Assembly: GCA_949293925.1 (NCBI GenBank)
Contig: CASFFI010000067.1
Coordinates: 1-18,549, forward strand
Length of the DNA stretch: 18,549 nucleotides
Reading direction: 5' to 3'
From: an uncultured Christensenella sp.
GTDB taxonomy: Bacteria > Bacillota > Clostridia > Christensenellales > UBA1242
Positions 8,141-14,266 of this stretch are shown here, one piece after another; the first letter of the stretch is position 1; each line of letters opens with the position of its first letter. The translations under genes were made by a program, and so were the position numbers. A model generated the notes under the pieces. It was not told the DNA's origin. It did not search any database and saw nothing but the letters and a program-made list of their open reading frames with translations.

Positions 8141-8484
8141 ATTTTATCTATTAATTATTACAATCTATTATTTTTTATTTTAATCTATGCTTTATTTTAA
8201 TTTGCACATCTGTCATTATAATTTTTTATAATTGTTTATTATTTGAAATGTATTTTATTTTTATAAATCAATAATTAACAAATTATGTTATAGTTTAAAT
8301 TTCGAAACCTTAATACATCAATTAAATTACCTATTAATTTATTTATATTGTTTGTATAGTAACAATTAGTACATTGTTAGTAGATTTTGCATATAACTAA
8401 AATATCAATTAATTATTTAATTCTATTTATCACATTTAATAAGTTTTTAGTCAAAAGCTTGGAAATAATTGTTATAGTTTTTAA

Positions 8485-9171
8485 TTAAATCCTTTTCGTT
8501 TCTTTAAAAGAACAATAATTATCATCAGTAAATATAATGTGGTCTAAAAATTTAACTTTAAATATATTGCAATATGTCATTATTTCTTTTGTCGCATTTA
8601 TATCATTTCTGCTAGGTAATGGGTCTCCATCTGGATGTGTATGTGCCAAGATTATTGAATAGGTATTTTTATCCAATAAATTTTCTGTAAAATCCCTAAT
8701 ATCCAACATTATACTATTAATATTTCCGCCGTCAAACTCTTTAGTTTTAATTAATTTATAATTATAGTTTAAACAGAAAATATAAATCTTTTCTTTAGTG
8801 CCAACTTCGTATTTTGATCTGAAATATTCAACAAATTTAGAAGTTGTACTGAAATAGACCTCGCTTTGCTTTTTGTATTTCTTATAAAGTTCAAAGACGC
8901 TAGGCAACATACTTAAAAATAATGATGTTTCTTCACCAACGCCATTAATTTTTTTGAGGTCTTCAATATCTGCATCTAATACATTTGAAAAACTTCTATA
9001 CACCTTTAAAAGTTCGTGAGCAATAGGATTTGTATTTTTGTAAGGTATAGTATAAGTCAGCATTAATTCTAGCACCTCATGTTCGCTTAAAATAGCAAGA
9101 CCTGATTTTCTAACTTTATCTTTTAATCTCTGTCTGTGACCTTTATGTATATTATCATTTGTAGAACTCAT
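8485..9171 (-). CDS. radC: RadC family protein (JAMM/MPN domain)
   Basis: The 228-residue protein has the two RadC parts. An N-terminal helical region with a helix-hairpin-helix (KKINGVGEE, 73-81) follows the conserved GHRQRLKDK opening. A C-terminal JAMM zinc-metalloprotease-like domain has Glu145 in KEFDGG and the metal motif H177-T-H179-P-x-G-D-P-x-P-S187-x-x-D190. All metal-binding residues are present, and the length is normal for the family. RadC was once linked to recombination repair, but its true role is unsettled. The ATG has no Shine-Dalgarno, and its promoter predicts transcription starting on the A of that ATG, so the mRNA may be leaderless. It is transcribed from its own promoter, downstream of the terminator of the membrane-protein gene. 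Confidence 0.9.
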   Translation of the reverse strand: MSSTNDNIHKGHRQRLKDKVRKSGLAILSEHEVLELMLTYTIPYKNTNPIAHELLKVYRSFSNVLDADIEDLKKINGVGEETSLFLSMLPSVFELYKKYKKQSEVYFSTTSKFVEYFRSKYEVGTKEKIYIFCLNYNYKLIKTKEFDGGNINSIMLDIRDFTENLLDKNTYSIILAHTHPDGDPLPSRNDINATKEIMTYCNIFKVKFLDHIIFTDDNYCSFKETKRI

Positions 9172-9177
9172 TTAAAT

Positions 9178-9206
9178 ATTATACAACAACATATTGAATC
9201 ATTCAA
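9178..9206 (-). promoter_or_regulatory. radC promoter predicting a leaderless mRNA
   Basis: On the minus strand TTGAAT (9206-9201), a 17-base spacer and a perfect TATAAT (9183-9178) form a strong promoter. If the last T is at -7, +1 is position 9171, which is the A of the radC ATG. No purine-rich ribosome binding site fits between promoter and ATG. Confidence 0.7.
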
Positions 9207-9225
9207 GAATTTTTTTAAATTAAAT

Positions 9226-9247
9226 AAAAAAAACGACCAAATGGTCG
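9226..9247 (-). terminator. Terminator of the membrane-protein gene
   Basis: CGACC (9234-9238) and GGTCG (9243-9247) form a GC-rich stem around AAAT, followed on the minus strand by eight T residues (9233-9226). It lies just after the stop codon of the gene at 9261-9755 and separates it from the radC promoter. Confidence 0.85.
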
Positions 9248-9260
9248 CCTTTTGTACAGT

Positions 9261-9755
9261 TTATTTCTTGAAGATTTTTGCATTTATGAACTGCAAAACA
9301 GTTGCAACGATTGTGCCAATAACTATTAAATAAACACCTGCTGCCAAACTTGTTTTAATACCGAAATCAGTATGTGTATTATCGGACGCAAACATAATTG
9401 CTGAAATTAAGAATATGATTGTCGCAATTACAGCAACAACTGCACCAAATTTAGCAATTGAAGTTAAATTTGTTTTATTTAATGACTTAAAGAATATTGA
9501 AGCAATTTGAACTACTGCAATTAATGCAAGTATAGATGCTACAACAATCAAAACTATTGTCATAATTCTTATAAATTTACAATCATCTACGTTTTTGTAT
9601 ACTTCATCTAAAAAATCATATGCACTCATGGAACCAATCTCTTTTGTTCCGGCAATATTTGTCTCAAGCTTTGTAGTAACTACATCGAGACCTAAACCTA
9701 TGAATATTACCGCACTAATAAGAGCAGACCAAACCGCACTCATTATTTTTCTCAT
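9261..9755 (-). CDS. Small four-helix membrane protein of unknown function
   Basis: The 164-residue protein has four predicted membrane segments: about residues 6-28 (AVWSALISAVIFIGLGL), 62-86 (IRIMTIVLIVVASILALIAV), 100-122 (AKFGAVVAVIATIIFLISAIM) and 135-158 (SLAAGVYLIVIGTIVATVL). A polar loop of about 35 residues lies between the first two. No enzyme or transporter motif is visible and I do not recognise the family. AAGGAGG is 4 bases ahead of the first ATG, which is too far from the second in-frame ATG (Met5), so Met1 is chosen. Terminators and promoters on both sides suggest a single-gene transcript between dut and radC. Confidence 0.75.
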   Translation of the reverse strand: MRKIMSAVWSALISAVIFIGLGLDVVTTKLETNIAGTKEIGSMSAYDFLDEVYKNVDDCKFIRIMTIVLIVVASILALIAVVQIASIFFKSLNKTNLTSIAKFGAVVAVIATIIFLISAIMFASDNTHTDFGIKTSLAAGVYLIVIGTIVATVLQFINAKIFKK

Positions 9756-9791
9756 AAAACCTCCTTACCTGTACAATACTGCACCAAAAAT

Positions 9792-9797
9792 ATTATA
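9792..9797 (-). promoter_or_regulatory. Predicted -10 element of the membrane-protein gene
   Basis: TATAAT on the minus strand (9797-9792) lies about 37 bases upstream of the ATG, with AAGGAGG inside the leader. No good -35 is found at 17 bases; TTGACT lies further upstream (9834-9829). The 14-mer GTTGTATAATATTT around it also surrounds the radC -10. Confidence 0.45.
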
Positions 9798-9925
9798 CAA
9801 CTATATATTAAGTAATATGACGGTTTTAAGTCAATCAAAATTGAAAAATTTAACAATATCTTTATAAATTTATTTAAAAATAGCGTTTTAACATAAAATT
9901 TTTACAAAATTTTTAGCTTTTTGAT

Positions 9926-10360
9926 TTAATTTTTACCAGTATGCCCAAAACCACCACTACCTCTAACTGTGTCGTCTAATTCGCCTTCGACAAAGTTTAC
10001 TTTTAAAAAAGGAGCAATAACAATTTGAGCAATTCTTTCATTAGGTGTAATAATTTGAGCTGATTTCCCAAAATTATTAAGAGCGACCATTACTTCTCCC
10101 CTATAATCGCTATCAATAACTCCTACCTTATTAGCAGGAGCAAGATTTCTTTTACAAGCAAGACCACTTCTAGCATAAATAAAACCACCATAACCTTGAG
10201 GTATTGCCATACTAATTCCCGTAGGAATAAATTTAGTTTCTCCAGGCAAGATTTCTAAATCTTCATCAATACAGGCATATAAGTCTGCACCTGCCGAAAA
10301 TTCTGTTCCATAAGTAGGAATTTTAGCATTTTCTCTTAATTTTTTGTAAATTAAATCCAT
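9926..10360 (-). CDS. dut: dUTP pyrophosphatase (dUTPase)
   Basis: This trimeric-type dUTPase hydrolyses dUTP to dUMP and pyrophosphate, keeping uracil out of DNA and supplying dUMP for thymidylate synthesis. All five family motifs are present in 144 residues: SAGADLYA (22-29), ARSGLA (63-68), GVIDSDYRGE (80-89) with the catalytic Asp83, ERIAQIVI (about 108-115) and the C-terminal RGSGGFGHTG, whose GxGGFG lid closes over the nucleotide. AGGAG lies 5-6 bases ahead of the ATG, and the gene starts only 12 bases after the nrdG stop, so it is read in the same transcript. The pairing with anaerobic ribonucleotide reductase makes a nucleotide-supply operon. No convincing terminator follows; only AT-only inverted repeats are seen near 9890-9920. 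Confidence 0.95.
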   Translation of the reverse strand: MDLIYKKLRENAKIPTYGTEFSAGADLYACIDEDLEILPGETKFIPTGISMAIPQGYGGFIYARSGLACKRNLAPANKVGVIDSDYRGEVMVALNNFGKSAQIITPNERIAQIVIAPFLKVNFVEGELDDTVRGSGGFGHTGKN

Positions 10361-10372
10361 ATTTTCTCCTAA

Positions 10373-10924
10373 TTAGTTTTGAATTTTAAAATCTTCATAA
10401 TCATTTAATGGCGATAGAATTATCTTGTTGTTTAACAAGCTTTGCTTTACATCAATTATTCTTTGATTAGATGAACCTCTAAATTTCAGTGCTAAATTTT
10501 TCTTTTCTTCCACAAATCTGCCATCAACTAAAATATCAATCATTTTAAGCATAGACAAAGTATATTCGCACTTTGCTCTGCTTTTGCCTAACAATTCAGT
10601 ATCGTACACAAATCCTGTATAACACCATATATTTTTATTAGGATAAATTTCTTTTACTTTTTTTAATAAAGGCAATAGTCCCATTTGATTTTGAGGTTCA
10701 AACGGCTCTCCACCTAATAGTGTCAATCCTTCTATGTAGTCAGGTTTCAAAGCATCTATTATTTCATTTATTGTGCTTTCTGTAAAAAGTTGGCCTGCAC
10801 AAAAATCCCAGGCTTCACTATTAAAGCAATTTTTACAATGATGAAGACAACCAGAAACAAAGAGTGAAACTCTCACTCCTGTTCCATTTGCAATGTCATA
10901 TTTATTCAATTTTGCATAATTCAT
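10373..10924 (-). CDS. nrdG: Anaerobic ribonucleotide reductase activating enzyme (radical SAM)
   Basis: NrdG uses a [4Fe-4S] cluster and S-adenosylmethionine to place the glycyl radical on NrdD. The 183-residue protein has the cluster motif C26-x3-C30-x2-C33 in the typical context SGC-LHH-C-KN-CFN, the conserved early NGTGVRVSLFVSG and the SAM-binding GGEP in LTLLGGEPFEPQ. Length is normal for NrdG, slightly longer than the E. coli type. The ribosome binding site is weak (AAAGAG, followed by a run of A before the ATG). It lies 242 bases downstream of nrdD, across an extremely A-rich spacer, and 12 bases ahead of dut. Confidence 0.95.
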   Translation of the reverse strand: MNYAKLNKYDIANGTGVRVSLFVSGCLHHCKNCFNSEAWDFCAGQLFTESTINEIIDALKPDYIEGLTLLGGEPFEPQNQMGLLPLLKKVKEIYPNKNIWCYTGFVYDTELLGKSRAKCEYTLSMLKMIDILVDGRFVEEKKNLALKFRGSSNQRIIDVKQSLLNNKIILSPLNDYEDFKIQN

Positions 10925-11166
10925 TTTTTTCTCTTTTAAACGATTATAAATACATTTTTTTATTTGTATAAATTTAATTTTTTAAATTAATAATTAAAAT
11001 TTTAATTTATTTGTGATTTTTTTATTATTTTATTTTTGCTTTAATTTTTTATTATTTTATTTTGATTTTTTTCTATATTTTATTTTTTTATTAATTTTTT
11101 TGTATTTTTTTTGAAATTTACTGAATTTTAAAGAAAATTTTAATGTTTTTGTTAAAATAAAATATT
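10925..11166 (-). other. Extreme low-GC spacer between nrdD and nrdG
   Basis: By my count only about 19 of these roughly 240 bases are G or C (about 8%). On the mRNA strand it is mainly A, with short T runs, and holds a 16-bp A/T palindrome (AATTAAAATTTTAATT, 10992-11007). It has no convincing promoter, terminator or coding frame; the Lys-rich open frame through it is a product of the A tracts. It may be an unstructured leader or an RNA processing site for nrdG. Confidence 0.5.
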
Positions 11167-13344
11167 TTATAAATGTAAAACTCTGTCTTTTATTTCTTGC
11201 GTTCTTCCTTGATTCCAGAATTGAGAACCAATATAACCACAAGTTCTTCTTGCAACATTTAATTTTGATTGATCACGATTTTTACAATTTGGACATTCCC
11301 AAATTAATTTGCCATCTTCTTCGATAATTTTAATTTCTCCATCATAACCACAACATTGACAATAATCGCTTTTTGTATTTAATTCTGCATACATAATGTT
11401 ATCATAAATAAATTTTAAAACGCTCATTACCGCTTCAATATTATTTTGCATATTAGGTACTTCTACATAAGAAATTGCTCCACCTGGACTTAATTCTTGG
11501 AATTCACTTTCGATTGCCAATTTTGAGAACGCATCAATTTCTTCTGTAACATGAATATGATAACTATTAGTAATATAATTTTTATCAGTTACACCTTCAA
11601 TTTTACCAAATCTTTTTTGCAAACATTTTGCAAACTTATATGTAGTGCTTTCAAGAGGTGTACCATATAATGAATAATCAATATTTTCTGCCTGTTTCCA
11701 CTTTTTTGTATATTCATTTAATTTTCTCATTATTTTTAAGCCTAATTCTTTACCTTCTGGCTCTGTCAATTTTTTGCCATTTAGGTAATAAACAGTTTCC
11801 CAAAGACCTGCATAACCTAGCGAAATTGTAGAATATCCACCATGCAATAACTCATCAATTTTTTCACCTGATTTTAGTCTAGCTAAAGCACCGAATTGCC
11901 ATAAAATAGGGGCAGCATCTGAATATGTACCTGTCAATCTTTCGTGTCTGCACTGCAAAGCTCTGTGACACAATTCCATTCTTTCATCAAATATCTTCCA
12001 GAATTTATTCATATCTTTGTGAGAAGATAATGCAATATCAATTAAGTTGACAGTTACTACACCCTGATTAAAACGACCATAGTATTTAGGTTTTCCATTT
12101 TCATCTACATAAGGAGTTAAAAAACTTCTACAACCCATACAAGTATAACAATGCCCTTCGCCATTTTTATCTATTTTTAATTGAAGCATTTTCTTTTCAG
12201 AAATGTAATCAGGAACCATTCTTTTTGCTGTACATTTTGCAGCAAGTTCAGTCAAATAATAGTATGGACTATCAGGGTGAATATTTTGTTCTTCCAAAAC
12301 ATAAATAAGCTTAGGGAAAGCAGGTGTTATATACACGCCTTTTTGATTTTTAACGCCTTGAATTCTTTGCTTTAATGTTTCTTCAATCATCATCGCCAAA
12401 TCTTTTTTCTCTTGCTCGTTTTTAGCCTCTCCCAAATACATAAATACTGTTATAAAAGGTGCTTGTCCATTAGTAGTCATTAGTGTTACTACTTGATATT
12501 GTATAGTTTGAATTCCTTTATTTATTTCATCTTTTACTCGACCTTCTACAATTTCTTTTAAAATATTTTCATCTACTTTTTTGCAGGCTAATTGCAATTC
12601 ATTTCTAACTTGCTTTGTGATTTTTTCACGGCTTACTTGCACAAATGGAGCAAGATGTGCCAAACTTATACTCTGACCGCCGTATTGAGAACTAGCAACT
12701 TGTGCAATAATTTGAGTAGCAATATTGCAGGCTGTTGAAAAAGAGTGTGGTTTTTCTATTAATGTGCCACTAATAACTGTACCATTTTGTAACATATCTT
12801 CAAGGTTTACAAGGTCACAGTTATGCATTCTTTGAGCAAAATAATCTGCATCATGGAAATGTATTAAACCATCTTCATGTGCTTTTACTATATCTTCTGG
12901 CAACAAAAATCTCTTAGTAATATCCTTACTAACCTCACCTGCCATATAATCTCTTTGAACGCTAACTATCACAGGGTTTTTATTAGAATTTTCTTGTTTT
13001 ACTTCTTCATTGTCGCAGTTAATCAATGAAAGAATTTGTTTATCCGTAGAATTAGATTTTCTAATTAATGCTCTTTTAAATCTATATGTAATGTAATTTC
13101 TTGCGACCTCAAAAGCCCCCTCTCTCATTATTTCATTTTCTACCAAATCTTGTATTTCTTCAACGCTTACAGCTCGTCCAAATTGTTTGGCCTGACAGCT
13201 GACTTTACCAACAATTGAATCAATTTGTGCATCATTTAGTCTCAAATTTTCGTCATCAACTGACAAATTAGCCTTTATTACTGCACTTTTGATTTTTGAT
13301 GAATTAAATTCACATTCTTGACCGCTTCTTTTTATAACTTTCAT
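11167..13344 (-). CDS. nrdD: Anaerobic (class III) ribonucleoside-triphosphate reductase
   Basis: NrdD reduces ribonucleoside triphosphates to deoxynucleotides without oxygen, using a glycyl radical. The 725-residue protein has an N-terminal ATP-cone (about 1-92, opening MKVIKRSGQECEF), which senses dATP/ATP, then the reductase barrel with STACNIATQ and CYTCMGCRSFLTPY, which carry the redox and thiyl cysteines. Near the C-terminus are a four-cysteine zinc site (CQCC and CPNC) and the glycyl-radical motif RRTCGYIG with the predicted radical at Gly703. AAGGAG lies 8 bases ahead of the ATG. An out-of-frame ATG-TAA minimal frame overlaps the start (ATGTAATG). The gene is divergent from a Crp/Fnr regulator and first in the nrdD-nrdG-dut unit. 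Its presence implies growth without oxygen. Confidence 0.97.
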   Translation of the reverse strand: MKVIKRSGQECEFNSSKIKSAVIKANLSVDDENLRLNDAQIDSIVGKVSCQAKQFGRAVSVEEIQDLVENEIMREGAFEVARNYITYRFKRALIRKSNSTDKQILSLINCDNEEVKQENSNKNPVIVSVQRDYMAGEVSKDITKRFLLPEDIVKAHEDGLIHFHDADYFAQRMHNCDLVNLEDMLQNGTVISGTLIEKPHSFSTACNIATQIIAQVASSQYGGQSISLAHLAPFVQVSREKITKQVRNELQLACKKVDENILKEIVEGRVKDEINKGIQTIQYQVVTLMTTNGQAPFITVFMYLGEAKNEQEKKDLAMMIEETLKQRIQGVKNQKGVYITPAFPKLIYVLEEQNIHPDSPYYYLTELAAKCTAKRMVPDYISEKKMLQLKIDKNGEGHCYTCMGCRSFLTPYVDENGKPKYYGRFNQGVVTVNLIDIALSSHKDMNKFWKIFDERMELCHRALQCRHERLTGTYSDAAPILWQFGALARLKSGEKIDELLHGGYSTISLGYAGLWETVYYLNGKKLTEPEGKELGLKIMRKLNEYTKKWKQAENIDYSLYGTPLESTTYKFAKCLQKRFGKIEGVTDKNYITNSYHIHVTEEIDAFSKLAIESEFQELSPGGAISYVEVPNMQNNIEAVMSVLKFIYDNIMYAELNTKSDYCQCCGYDGEIKIIEEDGKLIWECPNCKNRDQSKLNVARRTCGYIGSQFWNQGRTQEIKDRVLHL

Positions 13345-13375
13345 TACATTTTCTCCTTAAAAAAAATCAATTAGA

Positions 13376-13404
13376 TTGACTTTACACGACTATTATACTA
13401 TACT
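13376..13404 (+). promoter_or_regulatory. Promoter of the Crp/Fnr-family gene
   Basis: TTGACT (13376-13381), a 17-base spacer and TATACT (13399-13404) make a strong promoter, with +1 predicted near 13411. It overlaps the nrdD -10 on the opposite strand, so the two promoters may compete for polymerase. Confidence 0.7.
13392..13397 (-). promoter_or_regulatory. nrdD -10 element without a -35
   Basis: TATAAT on the minus strand (13397-13392) predicts +1 at 13385 (a G), giving a leader of about 40 bases with AAGGAG. The sequence 17-18 bases upstream (CATTTT or CCATTT) does not resemble TTGACA, so the promoter probably needs an activator. Confidence 0.6.
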
Positions 13405-13419
13405 AAATTGTAAAAAATG

Positions 13420-13433
13420 GTTGCAAATGCAAC
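13420..13433. promoter_or_regulatory. Inverted-repeat operator between nrdD and the Crp/Fnr gene
   Basis: GTTGCA-AA-TGCAAC is a 14-base inverted repeat with perfect 6-base arms. Its centre lies 41.5 bases upstream of the predicted nrdD start and about 16 bases downstream of the predicted start of the regulator gene. It differs from the FNR (TTGAT-N4-ATCAA) and CRP (TGTGA-N6-TCACA) consensus sequences but has a similar size and symmetry. Binding by the adjacent regulator is inferred. Confidence 0.55.
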
Positions 13434-13446
13434 AGATTGAGGTAAT

Positions 13447-14115
13447 ATGCCAAAAAATTTAAAAGATTTAGAGATATTTAATAACATTAATGAAGACGAC
13501 ATTAGGCCATTATTATTTTGCTTGAATTATAAAATAAAGACAATACAAAAATATGAAATGATTGTATTAGAAGGAGCTAAAACTGATAATATATATATCT
13601 TATTAGATGGCGTTGCAAATGTAATTAAAGAAAGTAGCGAAGGCGAACCTCATTTGATTGATATTTTATCTCCAGGTGATATATTTGAAGTTGATAGCGC
13701 TTATAATTCTAATAAAACATATCTTTATAGTTTAGAAGCAAGCACAAAATGCATAGTGGCAATATTAAACAAGCATAGAACAATAACACCTTGTGTCAAT
13801 ATGTGCGACCGACATATAAAATTTATTAAAAATTTAATAGAACAAATTTCAAATAATGCAAATAGAAAAAATAAACACATTTACGAATTAAGTCAAAGAA
13901 ACACTAGACTAAAAATTTTAAGATTTTTACAAAACAGACGAAAAATTGCGGGCAATGATTATTTTGATATACCATTTAATAGAAATGAAATGGCAAATTA
14001 TTTGTCTGTTGACAGAAGTGCCTTATCGAAAGAATTAAGTAATTTAAAAAAGGAAGGAATTTTAGATTATGATAAAAATCATTTTCATCTAAAAAATACA
14101 AATAAAAAAATATAA
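13447..14115 (+). CDS. Crp/Fnr-family transcription regulator
   Basis: The 222-residue protein has a cyclic-nucleotide-binding-like beta barrel (about 20-110, with YILLDGVANVI and LSPGDIFEV), a long dimer helix (about 120-150) and a C-terminal winged helix-turn-helix. The turn and recognition helix read FNRNEMANYLSVDRSALSKE (177-196); Arg190 and Lys195 sit at positions that contact DNA in CRP. The N-terminal cysteine cluster of E. coli FNR is absent, but Cys25, Cys102, Cys116 and Cys120 are present, the last two as a CVNMC pair followed by His123. A metal, cluster or heme ligand is possible but unproven. The GAGG ribosome binding site is 4 bases from the ATG. It diverges from nrdD, which makes anaerobic dNTP synthesis its likely target. 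A bidirectional terminator follows. Confidence 0.88.
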   Translation: MPKNLKDLEIFNNINEDDIRPLLFCLNYKIKTIQKYEMIVLEGAKTDNIYILLDGVANVIKESSEGEPHLIDILSPGDIFEVDSAYNSNKTYLYSLEASTKCIVAILNKHRTITPCVNMCDRHIKFIKNLIEQISNNANRKNKHIYELSQRNTRLKILRFLQNRRKIAGNDYFDIPFNRNEMANYLSVDRSALSKELSNLKKEGILDYDKNHFHLKNTNKKI

Positions 14116-14222
14116 AAATTAAATACTGCAATATATAAATGGCATATAAATTTAAATATAATATTATATAATTATATTATTCATAACATTAAATTCATTA
14201 AATAATACATACTTATTGTAAC

Positions 14223-14252
14223 AAAAAAACACTGAAAAAATCAGTGTTTTTT
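14223..14252. terminator. Bidirectional terminator between the Crp/Fnr gene and htpG
   Basis: AACACTGA and TCAGTGTT form a perfect stem around AAAAA. Runs of A before and T after (14223-14252) extend the stem and give U tracts on both strands. It therefore serves the plus-strand regulator gene and the minus-strand htpG, whose stop is about 15 bases away. Confidence 0.88.
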
Positions 14253-14266
14253 ATTTGTTTTATGAT

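Larger units (their letters stand above)
7907..8484. other. Non-coding gap between convergent aldehyde dehydrogenase and radC genes
   Basis: This 578-base AT-rich region carries three tandem hairpins in its left half. The right half (8141-8484) shows no gene. The only candidate terminator for radC there, an imperfect AAG-C-TTTT / AAAA-A-CTT stem near 8440-8460 on the minus strand, is poor. Confidence 0.6.

Noticed and set aside
11057..11242. A 61-codon Lys-rich open frame on the minus strand
   Set aside because: It starts inside nrdD in another frame and is kept open only by the A tracts of the spacer; no ribosome binding site or recognisable protein.
13376..13433. NrdR boxes upstream of nrdD
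   Set aside because: Repeated ACTAT elements near 13389-13405 recall the AT-rich NrdR box, but no pair of well-matched 16-base boxes could be found.
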